Assembly: GCF_001499855.1 (NCBI RefSeq)
Contig: NZ_LQIK01000032.1
Coordinates: 124,001-188,000 of the forward strand
Length of the DNA: 64,000 nt
Origin: Mycobacterium sp. GA-0227b
GTDB lineage: Bacteria > Actinomycetota > Actinomycetes > Mycobacteriales > Mycobacteriaceae
Direction of reading: 5' to 3'
In this document: piece after piece, positions 56,501 to 64,000 of the stretch
Layout: each line of letters begins with the position of its first letter
How positions within the stretch are numbered: position 1 is the stretch's first letter
Notes under the pieces: model-generated
Told to the model about the DNA's origin: nothing
The model's database searches: none
What the model saw: the letters and a program-made list of their open reading frames with translations, nothing else
Made by a program: the position numbers and the translations under genes

Positions 56501-59500
56501 CATCGATGCGTTGCCGCTGACGGTCAACGGCAAACTCAACAAGCGCGCCCTGCCGGCACCTGAATATCAGGATGCGGACAGGTATCGCGCTCCGTCGAAC
56601 CCTGTCGAGGAGATCCTGGCCGGCATCTACGCACGGATCCTCGGCATCGAACGGGTCGGTGTCGACGACTCGTTCTTCGATCTCGGTGGCGACTCGCTGT
56701 CGGCGATGCGGGTGATCGCAGCGATCAACACCGATTTGGACACCGACGTCTCGGTACGCACCTTATTCGACGCGCCATCGGTGGCGCGATTGGCGCCGCG
56801 TATCGGCGAGGGGACGGGTCGGCGCAATCCGTTGGTAGCGGTGGCGCATCGGCCGGCGGCGGTCCCGTTGTCGTTCGCCCAGAACCGAATGTGGTTCCTC
56901 AACCAGGTCGAGGGCGAGGTCGCGACCTACAACATGCCGACAGCGTTTCGGATCAGCGGGGCGCTGGACGCCGACGCCCTGGGCTCGGCGCTGGGCGATG
57001 TGGTGGCCCGCCACGAGAGTCTGCGCACGGTGTTCCCGGCGGTCGAGGGCATACCCCAGCAGGTCGTTGCTCCCGCCGAGGACGCCGAATTCACGTGGCA
57101 GGTAGTCGATGTCAGCAGCTGGCCGGCAGAGCGGCTGGCCGACGCCGTCGGCGCGCTCGTGCGCCACAAGTTCGATCTGACCGTCGATATTCCGTTGGTG
57201 GCAACGCTTTTCCGTCTAGGCGATGACGATCATGTGTTCGTGGCGGTGGTGCACCATATCGCCGGCGACGGCTGGTCGATCGCCCCGTTCGTGCGTGATC
57301 TCAGCTCGGCCTATGCCAACCGGTGTGCAGGACAGGCGCCGGATTGGGCGCCGTTGCCGGTGCAGTATGTCGACTACACACTGTGGCAGCGCGCCGAGTT
57401 CGGTGATCTCGCCGATCCGAGCAGCCCGATCGCCGCGCAGCTGGACTACTGGCAGCAGGCGTTGGCCGGGATGCCCGAGCGGCTCGCGTTGCCCACCGAC
57501 CGGCCGTATCCGCCGGTGGCCGATTACCGCGGCGCCAGCGTGGTAGTCGACTGGCCTGCTCAGTTGCAGGAGCAGGTGGCGCGGGTGGCCCGCGAACACA
57601 ACGCGACCGGTTTCATGGTGATGCAGGCCGCGTTGGCGGTGCTGTTGTCGAAGCTGAGCGCCAGTTCCGATGTCGCGGTGGGGTTCCCGATCGCCGGGCG
57701 GCGTGACCCGGTGCTCGACGAGTTGGTCGGATTCTTCGTCAACACCTTGGTGTTGCGGGTCGAGGTGGACGGTGACCCGTCCTTTGCGCAGTTGTTGGCC
57801 CAGGTGCGCGCGCGCGGACTGGCCGCCTTCGAGCACCAGGATGTGCCATTCGAGGTGCTGGTCGATCGGCTCAACCCTGCCCGGTCGCTGACCCATCACC
57901 CGCTGATCCAGGTGATGTTGGCGTGGCAGAATTTCCCCGGTCTCGACGATGACTCGGCGGCCGGGCTGACCCTGGGCGATCTGCAGATCACGCCGTTTAC
58001 CGCGGAAACTCAAAGCGCCCGCATGGATATGGTGGTGTTCCTGCGGGAGCGCTGGAGTGAGGCCGGTGAGCCCGCCGGAATCGGCGGGATGGTGGAGTTC
58101 CGCACCGATGTGTTCGACGCGGCCAGCATCGAGACGCTGGTCGAGCGGTTCCGGCGAGTTCTGGAAGCGATCGTCGTCGAACCCACGCGGCGGCTGTCGT
58201 CGATCGACCTGCTCGACTCCGGCGAATACGCCCGTCTCGACGATGTCGGCAATCGCGCGGTCTTGGCCGAACCATTGACCAGGCGGCCGGTGGCGATTCC
58301 GGAGTTGTTCGCCGAGCAGGTGGCCCGCGCGCCGGAGTCGGTGGCGATCCGCTGCGGCGAGGTCACGTTGACCTATGGCGAACTTGACGATGCGTCGAAT
58401 CGGTTGGCGCACTTGCTGATCGAGTTGGGCGTGGGCGCGGGCCGATCTGTGGCGCTGCTGCAGCATCGGTCAGCCGAGGCTGTCGTGGCCATTCTGGCAG
58501 TGCTCAAGACCGGGGCGGCGTATCTGCCGATCGACCCGGCCTATCCGGAGACGCGGATCGAGTTCATGGTGGCTGACGCCGAGCCGATCGTCGCGGTCAC
58601 CACAAGCGATCTCGCCGACAGGCTGAGCGGGTGCGATCTCGCCGTGATCGATGTCGACGATCCGCGCATCGCCGGACAACCCAGTACCGCGTTGCCGGGG
58701 GCGGCCCCTGAGGACATCGCCCACATCATCTACACCTCGGGCACCACCGGTCTGCCCAAGGGAGTGGCCGTCACCCACCACAACGTGACCCGGTTGTTCG
58801 ACTCAATGGACAGCCGCTACCGGCCGGCGCCGGGGCAGGTGTGGTCGCAGTGCCACTCGTATGCGTTCGACTATTCGGTATGGGAGATGTGGGGTGCACT
58901 GCTGCACGGCGGGCGGCTGGTCGTGGTGCCCGAAGAGGTGACCCGTTCCCCGCAGGATCTCCATGCGTTGCTGGTCGCCGAGAAAGTCAGCATGCTCAGC
59001 CAGACTCCGTCGGCGCTCGGTGTGCTGTCCCCCCAGGGGCTGGACGAGACGGCGCTGATGATCGCCGCCGAACCCTGCCCGGCGGAGGTGGTGGACCGGT
59101 GGGCACCGGGGCGGGTGATGATCAACGGTTACGGCCCGACCGAGACCACCGTCTATGCCACCATCAGCGCTCCGCTGACAGCGGGATCGGAGGAGGTGCC
59201 GATCGGCGTCCCGGTGCCGGGCGCGGCGTTGTTTGTATTGGACGGGTGGTTGCGTCCGGTGCCGGCTGGGGTGGTCGGAGAGTTGTACGTCGCCGGCCGC
59301 GGGGTGGGCGTGGGCTATGTGCGCCGGGCCGGGCTGACCGGCTCGCGGTTCGTGGCGTGCCCATTCGTCGGTGAGGGAGCCCCTGCAGGGCAAAGGATGT
59401 ACCGCACTGGAGATTTGGTGCGCTGGGGTGCTGATGGACAGCTGCGCTATGTGGGCCGCGCTGATGAGCAGGTCAAGATCCGCGGCTATCGCATCGAGCT

Positions 59501-62500
59501 CGGTGAGATCGAGTCGGCGCTGCGCGCCCATCCGCGGGTGGCCCAGGCGGTGGTCGTCGCCCACGCCCCCGATGCGGCCGACGGTGTCGGCGACAAGCAA
59601 CTGGTGGGCTATGTGGTGCCCGACCCGCAGACGAAGTTGGTCCGTGAGCCCGACCGGGAAGCGCAGCTCGTGGGCCAGTGGCAGGGTGTCTACGCGGACC
59701 TGTATTCCGGACAGGCGTTCACCCAGCAAGGCGTATCCACCGGATTAGGGCAGGATTTCGGGGGCTGGAACTCCAGTTACACCGGTGAGCCGATCCCATT
59801 GGAGCAGATGCGCCAATGGCAGACGGCGGCGGTGGAGCGAATTCGGGCGCTGGGGCCGGGCCGGGTGTTGGAGATCGGCGTTGGCTCGGGTCTGCTGCTG
59901 GCTCCGCTGGCCCCCGAATGTGTCGAGTATTGGGGCACCGACTTTTCCGCGCCGACGATCGAGAAATTGCAGGCCGCGGTGGCGGCGCAGCCGTGGGCGG
60001 ATCGGGTTCGCTTGGCGGTGCAGCCGGCCGATGTGGCCGACGGGCTGCCTGAGGGTTATTTCGACACCATCGTTTTGAACTCGGTCATTCAGTACTTCCC
60101 GAGCGCGGGCTATCTGCTCGACGTATTGAGGTTGGCGTTACGGCTCCTGGCCCCTGGCGGGGCGGTGTTTCTCGGTGACGTACGCAACCTGGCGTTGCTG
60201 CGGGAGTTCACCACCGGGGTGGTGTGCGCCGAAGACGTCCGAGGTGAGCAGACCGCGGCGGTGGTGCGCGAGCGGGTGCGCCGGGAGATGCTGGCCGAGC
60301 AGGAACTGCTCGTGGCCCCGGAGTTCTTCACCGCGTTGGCGTCGCAGTATCCGGAGATCGGCGCGGTCGATGTGCAGCTCAAGGCGATGGATGCGGTCAA
60401 CGAACTCAGCGGGTACCGGTACGAGGTCGTGCTGCACAAGGCGCCCGTGTCGACGCGTTCGGTGGCCCGGATCCGATCCGAAGCATGGGAACGGTTCGGC
60501 AGCTTGGCTGCGTTGAGTGAATTCTTGAGCACGACGGACCTGCCCGAGTTGCGGGTGACCGGGGTTCCGCATGCCGGAATCTGGCCGGAGGCGGCATTGG
60601 CGCTGGAGCTGGCTTCGGCCGCGGATCGGGTGACGGTCGACGAGGTGAGTGCCGGTATGTCGACGCCTGAGGGTGCGGTGACGGCACGGCAGTGTCATCA
60701 ACTGGGCCGGGAACTGGGTTATGCCACGGCGGTAACCTGGTCGGCCGCGGCGGGTTTCGTAGATATCGTTCTTACCCGCGCAGCAGAGCCGTTGACGGAT
60801 GTCTATGTGCCGGCTGCGCCGGTCGGGTCGTTGGCCGGCTATGTCAACGACCCGGCCGCGATCGAGCGCGCGGCGGAGCTACGCGGCTTCGTGGCAGAGC
60901 GGTTGCCGGAGTTCATGATTCCCGCGGCGATCATGATGTTGGACGCGTTGCCGTTGACGGTCAACGGCAAGCTCGACAAACGGGCGTTGCCGGCCCCGGA
61001 GTTCATCAGCACGGTGGCCTACCGCGCCCCACGGGATGAGCGTGAGCACCTGTTGGCCGCGCTGTTCGGCGAGGTGCTGGGCGCGAGCCGGGTGGGCATC
61101 GACGAGTCGTTCTTCGATCTGGGCGGGCACTCGCTGTCGGCGACGCGGCTGGTGGCGCGCATCCGCGCAGAGCTGGACGTGGACGTGCCGATCCGGGCAT
61201 TGTTCGACGCGCCCACGGTGGCCGGGCTCGCGGCCTGGATTCACACCGACGCCGCCGATGCGACGAGCACATCGTTGACGGCGCGCCCCCGCCCGCAGGT
61301 GGTGCCGTTGTCCTTTGCCCAGCAGCGGCTGTGGTTCCTCGATCAGTTGCATGGGCCGTCGCCGGTCTACAACATGCCCGCTGCGTTCACCATCAATGGC
61401 CCCCTGAACGTCGAGGCGTTGGGGGCGGCGCTGGGCGACGTGGTGGCCCGCCATGAAAGCCTGCGCACCTTGTTCGTCGCTGTCGAGGGCGTCCCACAAC
61501 AACTCGTCATCCCGCCCGAGCAGGCCGACTTCGGCTGGCAGGTGGTTGACGCCCTCGGCTGGTCGGCGCAGCAGATCGACCAGGCCGTAGCCGCGGTGGT
61601 GGGGCACAGTTTCGATCTCGGTTCTGAAATCCCGTTGCGGGCAACGCTTTTGCGCCTCGGCGCGAACGAGCACGCGTTGGTGGCAGTGGTGCACCACATC
61701 GCCGGCGACGGCTGGTCGATCGCCCCACTGGTACGTGACGTCGGGGCCGCGTATGCCGCTCGCTGCGCAGGGCAGGCCCCGGATTGGGCGCCGTTGGCTG
61801 TGCAGTATGTCGACTACACACTGTGGCAGCGCGAGGCTCTCGGCGAACTCGACGACCCGGCCAGCCGCATCGCGGCGCAGCTGGGCTACTGGCAGCAGGT
61901 GTTGGCAGGGCTGCCGGAGCGGCTCGAGTTGCCCACCGATCGGCCCTACCCGCTGGTCGCCGATCAGCGCGGGGCCAGTATCGCCATCGACTGGCCCCCG
62001 CAGCTACAGCAACAACTGGCCCAGGTGGCCGCTCGACATCAGGCGACCAGTTTCATGGTGGTCCAAGCCGCGTTGGCGGTGGTGTTGGGCAAACTGTCCG
62101 CCAGCAGCGACGTGGCCATCGGCTTCCCTATCGCCGGGCGGCGTGACGCCGCACTCGACGAGCTGGTCGGCTTCTTCGTCAACACCCTGATCCTGCGTGT
62201 GCAAATCAACGGGGATCCCACCGTCGCGGAGTTGCTCGAGCAGGTCCGCGCTCGCAGCCTGGCCGCCTACGAACACCAGGACGTCCCCTTCGAAGTCCTC
62301 GTCGAACGGCTCAACCCCACCCGCTCGTTGGCTCACCATCCGCTGATCCAGGTCATGCTGGGATGGCAGAACTTCGACCGTCCGGATCAGCAGGCCCCGA
62401 CGCCCGCTCTGGGCGATGTCCAGGTGCAACCCCTGAGTGTGGACACTCACACCGCCCGCATGGATTTGTCGTTCTCCCTGGAGGAACGATGGAACTCCAC

Positions 62501-64000
62501 GGGTGAACCTGTAGGAATCACCGGGTCGTTGGAGTACCGCACCGATGTGTTCGATGCGGCCAGCATCCACACGCTCGTCGAGCGGTTCCTGCGTGTGCTC
62601 ACCGCCCTCACCGACGACCCGACCCGCCGCCTGTCCACAATCGATCTGCTCGACGCGACCGAACATCGCAGCATCGAAGATCTCGGTAACCGCACCGCGT
62701 TGATCCAGCCGCCGTCCGATGCGCACGTCTCGATCCCGGCATTGTTCGCCGCACAGGTCGCCCGCGCGCCGCAGGCTGTCGCGATCAGCAGTGACGGCAG
62801 ATCCATGACCTACCGCGAACTCGACGAAGCCGCGAACCGGATGGGCCACTTACTCACCGACCGGGGCGTCGGTCCCGGGCAGTGCGTTGCGCTGCTCGTC
62901 GAGCGCTCACCTCAAGCAGTCGTGGCCATGCTGGCAGTGCTCAAGACGGGGGCGGCGTATCTGCCGATCGATCCGATCGTCCCGGACGCGCGGCTGCAAT
63001 TCATGCTCACCGACGCCGCGCCGACCGCCGCGATCAGCACCACCGGCCTCGCCGACCGGCTCGACGGCTTCGAATTCACGGTCGTCGACGTCGACGACCC
63101 CGCGGTTGACACCTATCCCAGCACCGGACTCGGGGCACCTGATCCCGACGACGTCGCCTATCTGATCTACACCTCCGGCACCACCGGAACTCCCAAGGGC
63201 GTGGCCATCACGCATCGCAGCGTCACCCATCTGTTGGGTTCGTTGGATGCGGGGCTGCCCCGGTCGGGCGTGTGGCCGTTGTGTCACTCGCTGGCCTTCG
63301 ATGTTTCGGTGTGGGAGATCTTCGGTGCGCTGCTGCGCGGTGGGCGACTGGTCGTCGTCCCCGAATCGGTGGCGAGCGCACCGGATGAGCTTCACGCGCT
63401 CCTCGTCGCTGAATCGGTCACCGTATTGACCCAGACCCCGTCGGCGGTGGCGATGCTGCCGGATGAGGGGTTGGAGTCGGCAGCGGTCGTGATGGCCGGA
63501 GAGGCCTGCCCGACCGAGGTGGTCGACCGCTGGGCGCCGGGACGGGTGATGGTCAACGCCTACGGCCCGACCGAAACCACGATGTGTGTCGCCGTCAGCG
63601 CGCCGCTGACGGCGGGCATGCAGGTTGTGCCGATCGGCACTCCGGTGCCCGGAGCTGCGTTGTTCGTTCTCGACGCGTGGCTGCGTCCGGTGCCGGTCGG
63701 GGTGGTCGGTGAGCTGTACGTGGCCGGCGTCGGGTTGGCCTACGGCTACCTGGGACGCGCGGGTCTGACTGCAGCGCGCTTCACCGCCTGCCCGTTCGGC
63801 ACACCGGGGCAGCGGATGTATCGCACCGGCGATCTGGTGCGTTGGGGCACCGACGGACAACTGGCGTACCTGGGCCGCGCCGATGAACAGGTCAAGATCC
63901 GCGGCTACCGCATAGAACTCGGCGAAGTCCACGCCGCTCTGGCCGCCCTGGACGGAATCGACCACGCCGCCGTCATCGCTCGCGAAGACCGCCCCGGTGA
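51723..64000 (+). CDS. Second giant non-ribosomal peptide synthetase (partial, continues past the right edge)
   Basis: An open frame of 4092 codons from ATG 51723 with no stop before the window ends. Order: A6-T6 / C7-A7-T7 / C8-A8(MT)-T8 / C9-A9... Carrier Ser residues lie at about 584 and 1658 (LGGDS) and 3137 (LGGHS). Condensation motifs are at 769 (HHIAADG), 1844 and 3324 (HHIAGDG). A third N-methyltransferase sits in A8, with its SAM motif at 2715 and NSVIQYFP at 2786. The protein begins inside the C-A linker (RRLSSMDLLDDSDYARLDEWGN), so it must dock with the C domain that ends the first synthetase. The sequence stops within A9 after motif A8. No terminal release domain is visible. Translation is coupled to the first NRPS by ATGA. 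Confidence 0.93.
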   Translation, partial: MTADLTRRLSSMDLLDDSDYARLDEWGNRAVLTERTNTPAQSIPELFSAQVARTPDAPALTFGTRSWTYRDLDEASNRLAHLLTAHGAGPGERVALLLSRSAEAIVAILAVLKTGAAYLPIDPAHPDARVQFMLTDAAPMAAVSTVDLAERLAGHGLPIIDIDAPTVRSQPDTALAAPDPDDIAYLIYTSGTTGVPKGVAISHRHVTRMLDTLAGDLQLANQVWTQCHSLAFDYSVWEIFGALLHGGRLVVAPDEIVRSPRDLHALLVAEQVSVLSQTPSAFYALATVDSLEPELRSGLKLETVVFGGEALEPQRIRTWMDDHPGSPRMINMYGITETTVHASFREIVDADANGSASPIGVPLGHLAFFVLDASLQQAPAGVVGELYVAGAGVGVGYWCRGGLSASRFVACPFVGAGAPGQRMYRTGDLVRWGLDGQLVYMGRADEQVKIRGYRIELGEVQAALAGLDGVEQAAVIAREDRPGDKRLVGYFTGGADPARVREQLGPRLPVYMVPAAVVVLDALPLTVNGKLDKRALPAPEYADADRYRAPATAVEEILVGLYARVLGLERVGVDDSFFDLGGDSLLATRMIAAINTDLGADLAVRTLFESPTVAQLAPRVDERSGGFEPLTTRQRPEVLPLSFAQQRLWFLHQLHGPSPVYNLPAAFRISGALDVDALDAALADVVARQESLRTVFVAREGVPEQVVLPAERVNSGLRVVDAGGWSAQQVEEAVGVEVRHGFDLESEIPFRATLFGLGSGEYLVVAVVHHIAADGWSISTLVGDLVAAYASRESGHAPDWAPLPVQYVDYTLWQREQLGELDDAESRITAQVAYWEQALAGLPERLELPTDRPYPTVADYRGASVAVEWPAQLQQQLARVAREHNATSFMVVQAALSVLLAKLSASSDVAVGFPIAGRRDPALDDLVGLFVNTLVLRVEMSGNPSVAELLAQVRTRSLAAFEHQDVPFEVLVDRLNPARSLTHHPLVQVLLAWQNLPVHSGERLAGPESDVHVTPLEVDTQAARMDLTFSLAERFSESGEAAGIGGAVEFRTDVFDAASIEVLIGRLERVLTAITADPTRSLSSVDVLDAGEYVLLEGWENRAAVSRAASLSGRLPSIPALFAEQVARAPQATAVTFDGRSMTYRQLDEAANRLAHLLAGRGVGPGNTVALLVPRSADAIVAILAVLKTGAAYLPIDPALPAARIEFMLEDAAPMLAVTADGLAERLSGRGLAVIDVNDPALAGQASTELPAPAADEIAYLIYTSGTTGVPKGVVITHHNVIELLASLSADVNRAGVWSQWHSYAFDVSVCEIWGALLGGGRLVVVPEPVTRSPEEFHALLAREHVGVLSQTPSAFYALQTADGLAPELGQQLSLESVIFAGEALEPQRLRTWLDRHPRSPRLLNLYGTTETTVHASFREIAPSDVDSNGSPIGVPLAHLGFLVLDQWLRPTPVGVVGELYVAGTGQGLGYWRRPRLTSSRFVACPLVDAGAPGQRMYRTGDLVCWGADGQLTYLGRADEQVKIRGYRIELGEVQAALTAVSGVEQAVVIAREDRPGDKRLVGYITGTADPGQVRAALVDRLPAYMVPAAVMGIDALPLTVNGKLNKRALPAPEYQDADRYRAPSNPVEEILAGIYARILGIERVGVDDSFFDLGGDSLSAMRVIAAINTDLDTDVSVRTLFDAPSVARLAPRIGEGTGRRNPLVAVAHRPAAVPLSFAQNRMWFLNQVEGEVATYNMPTAFRISGALDADALGSALGDVVARHESLRTVFPAVEGIPQQVVAPAEDAEFTWQVVDVSSWPAERLADAVGALVRHKFDLTVDIPLVATLFRLGDDDHVFVAVVHHIAGDGWSIAPFVRDLSSAYANRCAGQAPDWAPLPVQYVDYTLWQRAEFGDLADPSSPIAAQLDYWQQALAGMPERLALPTDRPYPPVADYRGASVVVDWPAQLQEQVARVAREHNATGFMVMQAALAVLLSKLSASSDVAVGFPIAGRRDPVLDELVGFFVNTLVLRVEVDGDPSFAQLLAQVRARGLAAFEHQDVPFEVLVDRLNPARSLTHHPLIQVMLAWQNFPGLDDDSAAGLTLGDLQITPFTAETQSARMDMVVFLRERWSEAGEPAGIGGMVEFRTDVFDAASIETLVERFRRVLEAIVVEPTRRLSSIDLLDSGEYARLDDVGNRAVLAEPLTRRPVAIPELFAEQVARAPESVAIRCGEVTLTYGELDDASNRLAHLLIELGVGAGRSVALLQHRSAEAVVAILAVLKTGAAYLPIDPAYPETRIEFMVADAEPIVAVTTSDLADRLSGCDLAVIDVDDPRIAGQPSTALPGAAPEDIAHIIYTSGTTGLPKGVAVTHHNVTRLFDSMDSRYRPAPGQVWSQCHSYAFDYSVWEMWGALLHGGRLVVVPEEVTRSPQDLHALLVAEKVSMLSQTPSALGVLSPQGLDETALMIAAEPCPAEVVDRWAPGRVMINGYGPTETTVYATISAPLTAGSEEVPIGVPVPGAALFVLDGWLRPVPAGVVGELYVAGRGVGVGYVRRAGLTGSRFVACPFVGEGAPAGQRMYRTGDLVRWGADGQLRYVGRADEQVKIRGYRIELGEIESALRAHPRVAQAVVVAHAPDAADGVGDKQLVGYVVPDPQTKLVREPDREAQLVGQWQGVYADLYSGQAFTQQGVSTGLGQDFGGWNSSYTGEPIPLEQMRQWQTAAVERIRALGPGRVLEIGVGSGLLLAPLAPECVEYWGTDFSAPTIEKLQAAVAAQPWADRVRLAVQPADVADGLPEGYFDTIVLNSVIQYFPSAGYLLDVLRLALRLLAPGGAVFLGDVRNLALLREFTTGVVCAEDVRGEQTAAVVRERVRREMLAEQELLVAPEFFTALASQYPEIGAVDVQLKAMDAVNELSGYRYEVVLHKAPVSTRSVARIRSEAWERFGSLAALSEFLSTTDLPELRVTGVPHAGIWPEAALALELASAADRVTVDEVSAGMSTPEGAVTARQCHQLGRELGYATAVTWSAAAGFVDIVLTRAAEPLTDVYVPAAPVGSLAGYVNDPAAIERAAELRGFVAERLPEFMIPAAIMMLDALPLTVNGKLDKRALPAPEFISTVAYRAPRDEREHLLAALFGEVLGASRVGIDESFFDLGGHSLSATRLVARIRAELDVDVPIRALFDAPTVAGLAAWIHTDAADATSTSLTARPRPQVVPLSFAQQRLWFLDQLHGPSPVYNMPAAFTINGPLNVEALGAALGDVVARHESLRTLFVAVEGVPQQLVIPPEQADFGWQVVDALGWSAQQIDQAVAAVVGHSFDLGSEIPLRATLLRLGANEHALVAVVHHIAGDGWSIAPLVRDVGAAYAARCAGQAPDWAPLAVQYVDYTLWQREALGELDDPASRIAAQLGYWQQVLAGLPERLELPTDRPYPLVADQRGASIAIDWPPQLQQQLAQVAARHQATSFMVVQAALAVVLGKLSASSDVAIGFPIAGRRDAALDELVGFFVNTLILRVQINGDPTVAELLEQVRARSLAAYEHQDVPFEVLVERLNPTRSLAHHPLIQVMLGWQNFDRPDQQAPTPALGDVQVQPLSVDTHTARMDLSFSLEERWNSTGEPVGITGSLEYRTDVFDAASIHTLVERFLRVLTALTDDPTRRLSTIDLLDATEHRSIEDLGNRTALIQPPSDAHVSIPALFAAQVARAPQAVAISSDGRSMTYRELDEAANRMGHLLTDRGVGPGQCVALLVERSPQAVVAMLAVLKTGAAYLPIDPIVPDARLQFMLTDAAPTAAISTTGLADRLDGFEFTVVDVDDPAVDTYPSTGLGAPDPDDVAYLIYTSGTTGTPKGVAITHRSVTHLLGSLDAGLPRSGVWPLCHSLAFDVSVWEIFGALLRGGRLVVVPESVASAPDELHALLVAESVTVLTQTPSAVAMLPDEGLESAAVVMAGEACPTEVVDRWAPGRVMVNAYGPTETTMCVAVSAPLTAGMQVVPIGTPVPGAALFVLDAWLRPVPVGVVGELYVAGVGLAYGYLGRAGLTAARFTACPFGTPGQRMYRTGDLVRWGTDGQLAYLGRADEQVKIRGYRIELGEVHAALAALDGIDHAAVIAREDRPG
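53610..56810 (+). other. NRPS module 7: C7, A7, T7
   Basis: C7 HHIAADG at 769. A7 specificity residues D V C S I A L V H: the usual Trp after the A4 motif is Cys (TGT at 55653). The SQTPSAFYAL and GEALEPQR stretches are shared with A6 only, so A6 and A7 belong to one subfamily, and a hydroxy amino acid (Thr or Ser type) is a fair guess. A10 has NGKLNKR instead of NGKLDKR. T7 Ser1658. Confidence 0.6.
56840..61260 (+). other. NRPS module 8: C8, A8 with embedded N-methyltransferase, T8
   Basis: C8 HHIAGDG at 1844. A8 has the same specificity residues as A3 (D Y W S M A G V Y). MT between about 2630 and 3030 with an intact SAM motif (VLEIGVGSG). T8 is the only carrier in the window with LGGHS (Ser3137). 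The expected residue is N-methylated. Confidence 0.7.
61280..64000 (+). other. NRPS module 9 (partial): C9, A9
   Basis: C9 HHIAGDG at 3324. A9 has YTSGTTGTPKG near 3816 and specificity residues D V W T V A A M C, nearest by eye to aromatic (Phe-type DAWTIAAIC) codes. The window ends in A9, so no carrier or MT can be judged. Confidence 0.65.

Noticed and set aside
24491..64000. Calling the locus the glycopeptidolipid mps1/mps2 locus
   Set aside because: Accessory genes agree, but GPL has a tetrapeptide core; nine or more modules and three MT domains are present and no GPL glycosyl- or methyltransferase genes are in view.

Overview
The window looks like chromosomal DNA of a mycobacterium, probably a rapid grower of the Mycolicibacterium type. 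It has high GC and many GTG starts and 4-nt start/stop overlaps. The gene order of the left third (sepH, serC, AurF-like, fprB, VOC protein, citA, gltA, CrtI-like oxidoreductase, DUF2630, prrB, prrA) parallels the Mycobacterium tuberculosis Rv0883c-Rv0903c block. MmpS/MmpL, MbtH and ESX-associated proteins add to this. Assignments rest on motifs and remembered family members; no search was run.

Layout. Positions 1-2750 hold a minus-strand ESX-type operon: a small EspC/WXG-like protein, a large helical protein and a lipoprotein cut by the left edge. Positions 2900-19650 hold housekeeping and redox genes: SepH, SerC, a secreted CAP protein, a diiron AurF-like protein with the FprB ferredoxin reductase, a VOC protein, a DinB/maleylpyruvate-isomerase-like protein, two citrate synthases, PdxH, a TetR regulator, an MFS exporter, a CrtI-like oxidoreductase, an FKBP and the PrrAB two-component system. 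Positions 19775-23120 are a minus-strand operon of a HisKA_3 kinase, a LuxR-type regulator, a small DUF6197-like protein and a membrane-anchored DUF4097-like protein. A bpoC-like hydrolase follows.

From about 24490 to beyond the right edge lies a lipopeptide biosynthesis and export locus: mmpS, mmpL, a vestigial mmpS, a second mmpL, a small secreted hemophore-like protein, mbtH, and two giant non-ribosomal peptide synthetases. The second synthetase starts at 51723 and stays open to 64000. The assembly line begins with a starter condensation domain (fatty-acyl initiation) and shows at least nine modules. N-methyltransferase domains sit inside the adenylation domains of modules 2, 5 and 8. No epimerisation or thioesterase domain is visible, and the line continues past the window.

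The locus resembles the glycopeptidolipid locus in its accessory genes (mmpS, two mmpL, mbtH, two NRPS). The synthetase, however, is far too long for the GPL tetrapeptide. Module order (MT in 2 and 5, Thr-like codes in 6 and 7) fits, in part, the old acyl-nonapeptide fortuitine of Mycobacterium fortuitum. I know of no assigned synthetase for that compound, and the MT in module 8 does not fit it. This is the most interesting part of the window.
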